From assembly GCA_927441705.1 (NCBI GenBank), contig CAKMKH010000003.1, forward strand, positions 1-37,804: DNA of 37,804 nucleotides. The letters run 5' to 3'. The DNA comes from an uncultured Acholeplasmataceae bacterium. GTDB lineage: Bacteria > Bacillota_I > Bacilli_A > Acholeplasmatales > Acholeplasmataceae. The notes below the pieces were generated by a model, which saw only the letters and a program-made list of their open reading frames with translations, did no database searches and had not been told where the DNA came from. Below, piece by piece: positions 9,967-17,671 of the stretch (the stretch's first letter is position 1; every line of letters begins with the position of its first letter). The position numbers and the translations under genes were made by a program.

Positions 9967-9984
9967 TGTAAGTGCTTACTTACA
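9967..9984. promoter_or_regulatory. Palindromic operator candidate at the ato start site
   Basis: TGTAAGT, four bases, ACTTACA: a perfect 7-bp inverted repeat lying directly on the expected transcription start, just downstream of the -10 box. Size and position fit a TetR-type repressor site. The neighbouring TetR gene (10064-10624) is the natural candidate binder. Confidence 0.6.
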
Positions 9985-10012
9985 TTATAGCGAAATTGTT
10001 TTTCAGATACAA
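9984..10012 (-). promoter_or_regulatory. Promoter of the ato operon
   Basis: On the minus strand TTGTAT (10012-10007) and TATAAT (9989-9984) are separated by exactly 17 bases. They lie 46 bases upstream of the atoD start. Confidence 0.75.
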
Positions 10013-10021
10013 GCGTTTTCA

Positions 10022-10065
10022 TAAAAAAAGTAAAAAAAAAGAGTTGTTGGTTTAACAGCTCTTTT
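10022..10065 (-). terminator. Rho-independent terminator of the TetR gene
   Basis: Stem AAAAGAGTTGTT (10037-10048) against AACAGCTCTTTT (10054-10065), 12 bp with one G-T pair and a five-base loop. A long T run follows on the minus strand. The stem overlaps the TetR stop codon. Confidence 0.75.
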
Positions 10066-10624
10066 AAACACAATATAATTTAATTACATCTTGAACAAAT
10101 CTATCAATTAATTCTCTATAATCTGTATCATGGTAGATAGATGCAGCATGCACTTTAAGTGTAAATATACCCATAATAAATGATACAATGCTGTTTGAGA
10201 TTAAGTTAGGTTCACCCTTAAACTTTCCCTCTTCAACTTTTTTAGTAAAATACTTTTTCATAAACTCTGTATAATCAATTGTATTTGTAAATTTTAAACC
10301 TTCTTCATCAATTTCACGTATCTGAATCAAATACATTTTTATATTATTTTGCAAAAACATATAGTATGTGTCTGAGAATATTTGTATATCTTTTTTAATA
10401 TCTCCCGTGATTTCATGAGCTACTTTTTCAACGATATTACCCTCAAATGCAAAATACCTAATAACAGCTTGCAACAAGTTACTTTTACTTTTGAAAATGC
10501 GAAATATAGTGAGCTCATTTACGCCAGCTTGTTCTGCAATCTTTCTTGTAGATATTCCAGAATATCCAAATTCTGAAAATAATTTAGTTGCCGCAACTAG
10601 AATTTTTTTCTCTGATGTTTTCAT
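10064..10624 (-). CDS. TetR/AcrR-family regulator, likely of the ato operon
   Basis: This is a 186-residue TetR-type repressor. The N-terminal helix-turn-helix (ISTRKIAEQAGVNELTIFRIFKSKSNLLQAVI, about residues 24-55) is clear and canonical. The rest is an alpha-helical ligand-binding region that I cannot assign to an effector. It sits directly upstream of the ato operon on the same strand, and a perfect palindrome lies on the ato start site. I infer that it represses atoDAEB and is released by a CoA ester or short-chain acid, but this is not shown by sequence. It has its own terminator. Confidence 0.85.
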   Translation of the reverse strand: MKTSEKKILVAATKLFSEFGYSGISTRKIAEQAGVNELTIFRIFKSKSNLLQAVIRYFAFEGNIVEKVAHEITGDIKKDIQIFSDTYYMFLQNNIKMYLIQIREIDEEGLKFTNTIDYTEFMKKYFTKKVEEGKFKGEPNLISNSIVSFIMGIFTLKVHAASIYHDTDYRELIDRFVQDVIKLYCV

Positions 10625-10675
10625 ATGCTATTTCCTTTCTCTAAACTCTACTTCGAATCGTTATTGTAACATAAT

Positions 10676-10689
10676 TATAACATGTTATA
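10676..10689. promoter_or_regulatory. Palindrome at the TetR gene promoter
   Basis: TATAACATGTTATA is a perfect 14-bp palindrome. It overlaps a TATAAT-like -10 on the minus strand about 50 bases before the TetR start. It could be an autoregulatory site, but its half-sites do not match the ato palindrome and AT-rich DNA gives such palindromes by chance. Confidence 0.3.
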
Positions 10690-10758
10690 TATATGTAAAT
10701 AAAGTCATTTGTGAGTGTTTAAAAAATAATAATCATGCTTTTTGTTATATTTTTAGGT

Positions 10759-12171
10759 TTATTTAGTTTTTAAATATTCATTTTTGAGTTTAAAGATGTA
10801 GTTTTTTGGATTTCTTACATAATAGATGCGTTTAATGAATTTCATAATATCATCAGGATTATTAGATGGAATCACAAAATCAGCAACTTCTATAGCTTCA
10901 GGTTCTGCATTCATTAGTGCAATAGAGTAATCGCTGTTTCTCATCATATCAACATCAAATGATTTCGAACCAAAAGCAATCACAAGTTTTTCTTTATGTT
11001 TGCTTAAAAAATCATCAAGTGCAATCTTTTTTGATGTTTTTGATGCAAATATCTTTAAAAAATAATAACCATCTTTTAAAGAATATGGATAGATTTGACA
11101 AGAAATATCATTCTGGTATAGTTTTAATAAATCCTTTGAATATTGATCAACTTTTGTCTTTTGATCAATTAAAATATAAAACACAACTTCTTCTGTGTGA
11201 CTCACTCTACCTTTAATATGATTTCTAAAATAGTCATTTTTTCGATCTAGATAAAATTTTTCTTCAGCTTCATTTTCAAATATTGTATGATATATAGATA
11301 AAGCTTGATCGACAATAGAATAACTAAATATATTACGATTTATTATAGAAAAATAATCATCTATACCTTTTTGTGTATGTTTCGGTATATGTTTTACATC
11401 AAGAAATTTTTCATTTTGCATGTCATAACTAACAGCACCATTCATAATCATTAATTCTAATTTTAATGGAATACCATATAAAATCTTGGATAATGATGCT
11501 GGTGTTCTCGTTGTTGAAATCGTAAAATTAAGACCATCCTTAAGTAATGTAGTTAATGTATAAGTCGAAAATGGTGTTAACTTTTTATCAGCTGTCAATA
11601 AGCATTGATCTAATCCACTAACAAATAATATATCTTTATTTCTAAACCTAATTAGATGAAAATTATTGATCATTAAAGTTATTAAAACTCCTATGATTGT
11701 TGATGAAATACGATTAATTGCAAACGGCACGACAGGTAAATTATTTCTTAGCGATATAGTGACACTCAAATATGTAAGTGCAGCTACAAATACAAGATCG
11801 TGTTGTTTAAATCTCACAAGTATTGAGATTAAAACAATAATAAACAAAGCGGCAAACATATACAGTACAAACATATTCATAAAAGATCCATATCTATCTA
11901 ATATGATGTCACTTAAAACTGCTTCATAAAAGAGTATAAGACTCATACCAAAAAGACCTCCAAAAATGGATCCTAAAGATCTTATTTTTGCAAGTGCAAA
12001 TGATTTCGAGTTTTCACGCTGCATTGAATAAACCGCAGCTATTCCAGCAAAAAATGGTGAATACCATGTGGACGCAAATTCAGGTGAAATCAAATATAAA
12101 ATAAGATTTATGATTAATGTTATAAGTACTGCTATAGCTGTTTTTATGTTACGTTGCCCAATTTTTAACAT
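10759..12171 (-). CDS. FUSC/aromatic-acid-exporter-type membrane domain fused to a degenerate HAD domain
   Basis: Residues 1-170 of this 470-residue protein carry about six membrane helices in the pattern of the ArAE/FUSC family (Y-S-P-F-F-A-G-I-A-A-V-Y-S near residue 37-49, then a repeated NRISSTIIGVLITL). Residues about 178-460 follow the layout of a Cof-type HAD phosphatase, but the catalytic signature is lost. Motif I reads SGLDQCLL at 185-192, so the nucleophile Asp is Gly186. Motif IV reads FGSKSFDVDMM near 400-410, so GDxxND has become GSKSFD. The Thr of motif II (220) and the Lys of motif III (378) remain. I infer that the HAD part is a ligand-binding or regulatory module. The gene is divergent from the B12/GGDEF pair at 12361. 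Confidence 0.75.
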   Translation of the reverse strand: MLKIGQRNIKTAIAVLITLIINLILYLISPEFASTWYSPFFAGIAAVYSMQRENSKSFALAKIRSLGSIFGGLFGMSLILFYEAVLSDIILDRYGSFMNMFVLYMFAALFIIVLISILVRFKQHDLVFVAALTYLSVTISLRNNLPVVPFAINRISSTIIGVLITLMINNFHLIRFRNKDILFVSGLDQCLLTADKKLTPFSTYTLTTLLKDGLNFTISTTRTPASLSKILYGIPLKLELMIMNGAVSYDMQNEKFLDVKHIPKHTQKGIDDYFSIINRNIFSYSIVDQALSIYHTIFENEAEEKFYLDRKNDYFRNHIKGRVSHTEEVVFYILIDQKTKVDQYSKDLLKLYQNDISCQIYPYSLKDGYYFLKIFASKTSKKIALDDFLSKHKEKLVIAFGSKSFDVDMMRNSDYSIALMNAEPEAIEVADFVIPSNNPDDIMKFIKRIYYVRNPKNYIFKLKNEYLKTK

Positions 12172-12360
12172 ATACCCTCCGAAAGTTGATATATCATAAT
12201 AAACAAGAACATTATAGCACTTATCATCACTCTTTCAAGACAAAAAATCATAAAAAATGAACACATACAATAAAGTCTGTTTATTACAATTTCATTAAGT
12301 TTATAATTTGGTAAAGTCATTGTGATAAAATAAAGATAGAATATCAGGAGGTATAAAGTT

Positions 12361-13392
12361 ATGGATAAATATATGTTACCTATGGACATTTTCAAAAATA
12401 AAGAAGATATTGCCATGCAAATATACAAACAAGATTTAGCAAGTAATCCCTCTTTAGTCCAAATAAAAGATAAATACTTACAAGATACCATCTATACACT
12501 GAGATTTCTAAGTACTTCACTTGAAGTTGGAGAACCTCTAATTTTTGCTAATTATATGAAATGGTTTGGTTCATTAGCTAATTACTTACATTTTAATCTA
12601 GATGCAATGAAGCACCATTTCGAAATATCCACAAATATCTATAAAAAGTCATTTAGTCAAGAATTATTAGAATTAAGCATGCATACCTATAAATTAGGTA
12701 TAGACTCATTTGAACAGTCATTTTTATTAAATAAACCTACAGTGGTTGATTATGATGACTTTCTAAATTATCTAATTGCAATGGATAGCGACCAAGCCTA
12801 TCAATATGTGTTAAAACATGTTGATGCTGGTATGGATTTAAAAGAAGTTTATTTAAATATATTGCAACCAACTTTATACAAAGTTGGTGATTTATGGCAG
12901 CAACGCGTCATCACAGTCGCTAAAGAACACTACATAACAGCAGCAATTCAACATATCATCGGTAAACTTTATTCTAAACTCTTCACATATAAGGAATCTT
13001 CTAGATATTCAATGACTGCAGTATGTGCCGGAAATGAACTACATGAAATAGGTATGCGTATGGTTGCAGACTTCTTTGAATTATCTGGATGGGATTCAAT
13101 CTATTTAGGTTCTAATATTCCAGTTTCAACTATTATTGATCAACTCTTAGAAAGACCGACGCACTTAGTCGCAATTTCAGCAACGACTTCTTCTCAACTC
13201 ATTGAAGTAAGAGATTTAATAAGAAAAATCAAATCAAATCCTAGTCTAAAATATACTAAAATCATTGTTGGTGGACGAGTTTTCAATGAAACGCCACTTT
13301 TATGGAAGACACTTGGCGCTGACGGTAACGCACTTGATGCAGAACAAGCTGTTATTTTGGGAGCTCTTTTAGTTGGTGAAAGCTATGAGTAA
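12361..13392 (+). CDS. CarH-like cobalamin-binding protein, putative B12 photoreceptor
   Basis: Residues about 1-120 of this 343-residue protein are a helical domain that is not a MerR DNA-binding domain. Residues about 130-205 form the four-helix B12 cap, and about 215-340 the Rossmann-type B12-binding domain. The signature W-x9-E-H of the CarH photoreceptor family is present exactly (Trp179, Glu189, His190). The lower-ligand motif reads ELHEIG with His228, like the E-x-H-x-x-G of CarH. In CarH these residues hold adenosylcobalamin and allow green-light sensing. The residue after the Trp, which is the His used for the photoproduct in Thermus CarH, is Gln180 here. The gene overlaps a diguanylate cyclase gene by eight bases, so it probably controls c-di-GMP synthesis. 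Start ATG has AGGAGG nine bases upstream. Confidence 0.85.
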   Translation: MDKYMLPMDIFKNKEDIAMQIYKQDLASNPSLVQIKDKYLQDTIYTLRFLSTSLEVGEPLIFANYMKWFGSLANYLHFNLDAMKHHFEISTNIYKKSFSQELLELSMHTYKLGIDSFEQSFLLNKPTVVDYDDFLNYLIAMDSDQAYQYVLKHVDAGMDLKEVYLNILQPTLYKVGDLWQQRVITVAKEHYITAAIQHIIGKLYSKLFTYKESSRYSMTAVCAGNELHEIGMRMVADFFELSGWDSIYLGSNIPVSTIIDQLLERPTHLVAISATTSSQLIEVRDLIRKIKSNPSLKYTKIIVGGRVFNETPLLWKTLGADGNALDAEQAVILGALLVGESYE

Positions 13393-14362
13393 ACCAAATA
13401 TTAAAGATTTTATGTTAGTCATTGATGAATCAAATATTATTGTTTCTGTATTTCCGAGTGAATCAGAATTTTCGAGTTTTATCAACAAAAAAGTTGAATC
13501 AATCATTACTCAAGAATCAATAACTGATTTCCAAAATTTTATTCAAGATCTTAATCAAAAAAATGCCGCACTCCATCATCAGATAATACTGAATTTTTCA
13601 GACATAAACTACAGTTGCCATATTAACGGCTATAAAGATGAAAAAACAAGCCTTATATTCGCTTTATTTAATACATCAAGCGATGAAGAAATATATAAGA
13701 AAATGATGCATCTAAACAGCCAGCAAGTTAATGAACTTCGTATGTTAAGAAAAAACATGCAGCTACAAGAAAATCAAATCTATGATGAAATTTCAAAATT
13801 AAACAGTGAATTACTTAACTCAAAACGCATTATTGAAAAACAAAATTCAGAACTGCAAAGATATAATAAATTATTGAAACAAATGTCAATCGAAGACTCT
13901 TTAACAGGATGTTATAATAGAAGATACTTCTACGATTATATGAAAGAATCTATACTTCCATCTCAAAAAGATGTAATTCACAGTTTAGTTATGATAGATT
14001 TTAATAATTTTAAAACAGTTAATGATCAATTCGGACATGATGCAGGTGATCGCCTACTTATAAATTTTGTAATCCTTACAAAAGATGCTATCAAGGAAAA
14101 AGGTGAAATTTTTCGAATAGGCGGAGATGAGTTCATCATTATTTTTTATGATATGGATAAAGAAGAGGTATCTACTTATATGACTAAAATCAATAATACA
14201 TTCTCATCTAACTCAAAAATAGCTAGTCTTTCATATGGTATTGTAACATTTAATGAAAGTGAGCTTAATCATGAATTTGATTTATCAAATTTGGTAAATA
14301 AGACTGATGAATTGATGTATATAGATAAAAAATATTATAAGAAAAATAAAGAATCAAAATAA
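13385..14362 (+). CDS. Cytoplasmic diguanylate cyclase with PAS-like domain
   Basis: ATG at 13385 is used; it overlaps the preceding gene in ATGAGTAA, giving 325 residues. An in-frame TTG at 13373 is less likely. Residues about 5-100 look like a PAS-type sensor fold, 104-165 a coiled coil, and 165-320 a GGDEF domain with DSLTGCYNRR and the intact GGDEF site at 246-250. The inhibitory RxxD site is absent (KEKG in its place). There are no membrane segments, so signalling must come from a soluble partner. The overlapping upstream B12-binding protein is the obvious candidate. A bidirectional terminator follows. Confidence 0.9.
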   Translation: MSKPNIKDFMLVIDESNIIVSVFPSESEFSSFINKKVESIITQESITDFQNFIQDLNQKNAALHHQIILNFSDINYSCHINGYKDEKTSLIFALFNTSSDEEIYKKMMHLNSQQVNELRMLRKNMQLQENQIYDEISKLNSELLNSKRIIEKQNSELQRYNKLLKQMSIEDSLTGCYNRRYFYDYMKESILPSQKDVIHSLVMIDFNNFKTVNDQFGHDAGDRLLINFVILTKDAIKEKGEIFRIGGDEFIIIFYDMDKEEVSTYMTKINNTFSSNSKIASLSYGIVTFNESELNHEFDLSNLVNKTDELMYIDKKYYKKNKESK

Positions 14363-14376
14363 ACTCTAATACTAGT

Positions 14377-14412
14377 AAAAAAATATCACCCAAATTGGAT
14401 GATATTTTTTTA
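14377..14412. terminator. Bidirectional terminator between the GGDEF and helicase genes
   Basis: A 14-bp near-perfect stem (AAAAAAATATCACC against GGATGATATTTTTTT) lies between convergent genes and has T runs on both strands. It overlaps the helicase stop codon at 14410-14412. Confidence 0.85.
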
Positions 14413-16044
14413 TTTTTTATTTGTTGAATATGTACGGTTTTGATTTGAACTATTTTTCCCTCTATATCCTTTTTGTTGATCAGATGACGTTTGACTTTGT
14501 CCAGAATTATAAGGTTTTTTGTTATATGAACTACTTGAAGAAGATTTTGGCGCATACGGTTTTTTTGAGTCTGAAAAACTACGATCGCTTTTTTTATAGC
14601 TTCTTTCGTCTTGGTCATAGTCACGAGGTTGATAACCTTTTTTCTTGTTATCAAAAGATTTTGCTCCATATTTTGGCTTTTCAGCCTCTTCTTTAATAAC
14701 TATTGGTTTTTTTCTTGGTTGCTCAGAACGTTTAAATACTTCTTTTTTAGTATCTTGTTCTTCTAGCAATGCATGATATGATTTTTTTTGTTTTCCTTTA
14801 GTAATAGTTTTCAATGTTTTAGAAGTGTCCTTTTTAGTTTTATTTTTTAATCTGCTTCTTTGTTGTTTCTTCATTGGTTGATCAGATGGAAATACCGTTA
14901 ATCTTATTTTAGCATGAAATGAGTGATTTTCTTCAACTGGAATTGACATTCTTATATGTTTTTCAATAGAAAGTAGTAAATGATTCTCATCTTGGCTGCA
15001 AAATGAATAAGCTTCACCCGATAATCCTGCTCTACCTGTTCTACCCATACGATGTACATATGTCTCAGGAGTTTCTGGTAGATCATAATTGATCACATGT
15101 GATAATTCATTAATATCAATGCCTCTTGCTGCAATATCAGTAGCAACCAACACTCTTAGTTTTTTCGTTTTAAAAGCTAATAAAGCTGCTTGACGCTTTG
15201 ATTGAGATTTATTACCATGAATTGCATCAGCCTTAACACCATATCCTTGTAATTCTTTTACTAGTTTATTGGCACCATGTTTTGTTCTTGTAAATATTAA
15301 TACAGATTCTAGTTTTTGATTAACTAGCAAATCAAGAAGTAAGCTTGATTTATCCTTTTTCGCAACATGGAATACAGATTGTTTGATTTTATCAATCATC
15401 GCTTCTGGTGGTGTGACTTCAATACGAACTGGATTAACTAATAAATCGTTGGCTAACTTTAAAATCTCATTCGGAATAGTTGCCGAAAATAACATAGTTT
15501 GTCTTTCTTTTGGCATAGATGAGACAATACGTTTTACATCATGAATAAAACCCATATCTAGCATACGATCTGCTTCATCTAATACAAAATATTTGACAGA
15601 ATTAAGGTTTACAAGCCTTTGATTCATTAAATCGATTAATCGTCCTGGTGTTGCAATCAACACGTCAAAACCTCTATTTAAGGCTGTCTCTTGATTTCTT
15701 TGAGAGACTCCGCCATAAACTACTTCTGTTTTAATACCTAAGTTTCTACTATAATTTCTAAAGCTATCTTTAATTTGTTCAGCCAACTCTCTTGTTGGCG
15801 CTAAAATTAAAGCTTGAATGTGTTTTTTATAACCTGGATCTTTATCTTGGTTATATAACCCTTGAATAATTGGAACAGCAAATGCTGCAGTTTTACCTGT
15901 TCCTGTTTGTGCACTTGCAAGAATATCTCTACCTTCCAGTAAAACTGGTATAGATTGTTCTTGGATAGGTGATGGTTCTAAGTAGCCCTCGTGAGCAATT
16001 GCTTTTAATATTGGGGCAATAATATTTAGTTCTTCGAATTTCAT
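14410..16044 (-). CDS. DEAD-box ATP-dependent RNA helicase
   Basis: This 544-residue helicase is close to CshA/DeaD types. The Q motif is at Phe3 and PSPIQEQ (25-31), Walker A AQTGTGKT at 45-52, PTREL at 83-87, and DEAD at 156-159 in VLDEADRMLDMGF. SAT lies near 188 and YVHRMGRTGRAG near 320. After about residue 375 the protein becomes a long basic, low-complexity tail rich in Lys, Ser, Tyr, Gln and Asn, typical of RNA-binding tails that recruit the enzyme to structured RNA or ribosomes. It probably acts in RNA decay, ribosome assembly or cold adaptation. It has its own promoter at 16247-16275 and a structured leader of about 195 nt ending in an intrinsic-terminator-like hairpin. Confidence 0.93.
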   Translation of the reverse strand: MKFEELNIIAPILKAIAHEGYLEPSPIQEQSIPVLLEGRDILASAQTGTGKTAAFAVPIIQGLYNQDKDPGYKKHIQALILAPTRELAEQIKDSFRNYSRNLGIKTEVVYGGVSQRNQETALNRGFDVLIATPGRLIDLMNQRLVNLNSVKYFVLDEADRMLDMGFIHDVKRIVSSMPKERQTMLFSATIPNEILKLANDLLVNPVRIEVTPPEAMIDKIKQSVFHVAKKDKSSLLLDLLVNQKLESVLIFTRTKHGANKLVKELQGYGVKADAIHGNKSQSKRQAALLAFKTKKLRVLVATDIAARGIDINELSHVINYDLPETPETYVHRMGRTGRAGLSGEAYSFCSQDENHLLLSIEKHIRMSIPVEENHSFHAKIRLTVFPSDQPMKKQQRSRLKNKTKKDTSKTLKTITKGKQKKSYHALLEEQDTKKEVFKRSEQPRKKPIVIKEEAEKPKYGAKSFDNKKKGYQPRDYDQDERSYKKSDRSFSDSKKPYAPKSSSSSSYNKKPYNSGQSQTSSDQQKGYRGKNSSNQNRTYSTNKK

Positions 16045-16240
16045 TTTATCTCCTTATGATAAGTTATTGATGATACCAATAAAAAAAAGCGCTATTGGTA
16101 AAAGCTATACAGCGCTATTTTGAATCGAATAAGATTAAGTAACTTGTTTCACAAGGCATTTAATATGATCAAACTATCTAAAAAGATAGGCGTTGATTTA
16201 ACTTTGGCTCCTAACAATTTTTGTTCATCTTTTAGGAAGC
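16045..16240 (-). ncRNA. Structured 5' leader of the helicase mRNA, attenuator-like
   Basis: From the predicted start near 16240 the leader contains in order: a hairpin GCTTCCTAA/TTAGGAGC, a small hairpin CTATCTTTTTAGATAG, a small hairpin CTTGTGAAACAAG, and an AGCGCT/AGCGCT hairpin followed by a T run (16080-16116). The SD sequence AAGGAG and the start codon come last. The terminator-like hairpin lies within the leader, not at the end of a gene, so read-through must be allowed or controlled. I do not recognise a known Rfam class. Autoregulation by the helicase itself or cold-dependent folding would fit. Confidence 0.5.
16080..16116 (-). terminator. Terminator-like hairpin inside the helicase leader
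   Basis: On the minus strand AGCGCT (16116-16111), 17 bases, AGCGCT (16093-16088), then eight Ts. A competing pairing exists: ACCAAT in the loop with ATTGGT just after the T run. That pairing would trap the second AGCGCT in a loop, giving a terminator/antiterminator layout. Confidence 0.55.
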
Positions 16241-16246
16241 ATAGTT

Positions 16247-16275
16247 ATCATATCACAAATAAGATTTAATAACAA
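16247..16275 (-). promoter_or_regulatory. Promoter of the helicase transcript
   Basis: On the minus strand TTGTTA (16275-16270), 17 bases, TATGAT (16252-16247). This places the start near 16240, at the edge of the first leader hairpin. Confidence 0.6.
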
Positions 16276-16302
16276 CGATAATAAGAATAAATCTTTAACT
16301 TA

Positions 16303-16345
16303 TTGACAGAGTGATTAGACTCGTTATATAATGTGAGTAAACTCA
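16303..16345 (+). promoter_or_regulatory. Promoter with two operator-like inverted repeats before the TetR-ABC operon
   Basis: TTGACA (16303-16308), 18 bases, TATAAT (16327-16332). GAGT-N6-ACTC (16309-16322) fills the spacer and TGAGT-AA-ACTCA (16334-16345) follows the -10. The shared GAGT/ACTC half-sites on both sides of the -10 suggest repression by the TetR protein encoded next. Confidence 0.7.
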
Positions 16346-16362
16346 TATAAAAGGAGAAACTG

Positions 16363-16974
16363 ATGTCTAGAATAACAAAAGAGCTAAAACTTGAGACAAG
16401 AGAAAACATTATCAAAGCAGCAACAGATTTATTTGGTCAAGTAGGTTTTGATCAAACTAAAACTAAAACTATAGCTCAAAAGTGTGATATTGCTGAAGGG
16501 ACACTCTTTAATTATTTCCCAACAAAAGATGATTTGTTAATCGCAGTTTTTGAGAATATGGCCATAAGTCATGACTTATATGATACTGAAAAGATGCCTG
16601 ATGTATTAGAGAGACTCATCTTCTTAGCTTTAGACCCCATAAGACAACTGCATAAAATTCCTAAAGTTTTTTTACTAGATCTTTTCATATCTTCCATCAA
16701 ACTTGCAAAGAAAAAACCTAAACTATTTCATAAATTAGCTGCACTTGATATAAATTATATCGACCGTCTAAAAGAAAAATTAGAAATTTATGGCGATTTT
16801 AAAGATTCACTAATTACTGCAAATGACCTTGCTGAAATGATCTATGGTGTTGTCGCAACCGATTATATGTTACATCTATATCAACAAGAAAAAAGCTACG
16901 ATGACTATGTTGAAAAGTTACTACCTAAACTTAAAGCATTAATCCAACCATATCTTAAGGAGGAAGTTAAATGA
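16363..16974 (+). CDS. TetR-family regulator of an ABC exporter operon
   Basis: This 203-residue protein has a canonical TetR helix-turn-helix (KTIAQKCDIAEGTLFNYFPTKDDLLIAVF, about residues 34-62) and a helical effector domain with no match I can name. It is the first gene of an operon with an ABC ATPase (four-base ATGA overlap) and a large FtsX-type permease. Its own promoter carries repeated GAGT/ACTC half-sites, so it very likely represses the operon, probably in response to a compound the transporter handles. AAGGAG lies six bases before the ATG. Confidence 0.88.
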   Translation: MSRITKELKLETRENIIKAATDLFGQVGFDQTKTKTIAQKCDIAEGTLFNYFPTKDDLLIAVFENMAISHDLYDTEKMPDVLERLIFLALDPIRQLHKIPKVFLLDLFISSIKLAKKKPKLFHKLAALDINYIDRLKEKLEIYGDFKDSLITANDLAEMIYGVVATDYMLHLYQQEKSYDDYVEKLLPKLKALIQPYLKEEVK

Positions 16975-17669
16975 TTGAACTAAAAAACGTAACTAAAACC
17001 TACATCAATGGAGAAATAGAAACACATGCGCTCTCAAATGTTTCATTAAGCATTAACGATGGAGAGTTCATAGTCATTCTAGGTCCCTCGGGCAGCGGAA
17101 AATCTACATTGCTAAACCTTATCGGAGGACTCGATCAACCAACTTCCGGTTCGATTGAAATCTCTAGTCAAAAGATTTCTAATATGAATCACAAAGAGTT
17201 AACTTCATTTAGAAGAGAAAACCTTGGTTTTATTTTTCAGCAATATAACTTGCTTTCTACACTCACAGTTAGTGAAAATGTGGCCTTAGGATATTATCTT
17301 GGTCATAAAAAAATTGAAGTTGAAGATATGCTAGAATCTGTTGGTATAAAATCCCATAGTGATAAATATCCCCATCAACTCTCAGGTGGTGAACAGCAGC
17401 GAGTCTCTATTGCACGTGCATTAATAAAGGAGCCATTGATATTATTTTGTGATGAGCCAACAGGTGCACTAGATGAAACAAACGGAAAACATATTCTTGC
17501 GCTATTGCAAAAATTAAACAAAGAATTTCAAACCACAATTGTGTTAATTACGCATAACCCAGCTATATCACTTCTTGCTGACAAAGTAGTTAAGATGAAT
17601 TCTGGAAAAGTTATAGATGTTTCAGAAAACAAAGAAAAAGCAGATGCAAAAAGCATCAATTGGAGTTAA
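16971..17669 (+). CDS. ABC transporter ATPase, MacB/LolD type
   Basis: This 232-residue ATPase has Walker A GPSGSGKS at 38-45, Q-loop Gln90, signature LSGGE at 137-141, Walker B ending CDEPTGALD with Asp161-Glu162, and switch His in LITHN near 196. The wording TGALDETNGKHIL is typical of the MacB/LolD/FtsE subgroup, whose partners are FtsX-type permeases. This is confirmed by the permease gene starting two bases after its stop. These systems often export peptides or drugs or extract lipids by mechanotransmission instead of importing. Substrate unknown. Confidence 0.92.
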   Translation: MIELKNVTKTYINGEIETHALSNVSLSINDGEFIVILGPSGSGKSTLLNLIGGLDQPTSGSIEISSQKISNMNHKELTSFRRENLGFIFQQYNLLSTLTVSENVALGYYLGHKKIEVEDMLESVGIKSHSDKYPHQLSGGEQQRVSIARALIKEPLILFCDEPTGALDETNGKHILALLQKLNKEFQTTIVLITHNPAISLLADKVVKMNSGKVIDVSENKEKADAKSINWS

Positions 17670-17671
17670 GT

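Noticed and set aside
12165-12491. Minus-strand ORF of 108 codons in the divergent gap
   Set aside because: It overlaps the start of the B12-protein gene, which has a strong ribosome site, and encodes a composition-driven hydrophobic sequence.
14265-14669. Minus-strand 134-codon ORF over the helicase tail and GGDEF end
   Set aside because: It is an out-of-frame reading of the lysine-rich helicase tail, crosses the terminator and has no ribosome site.
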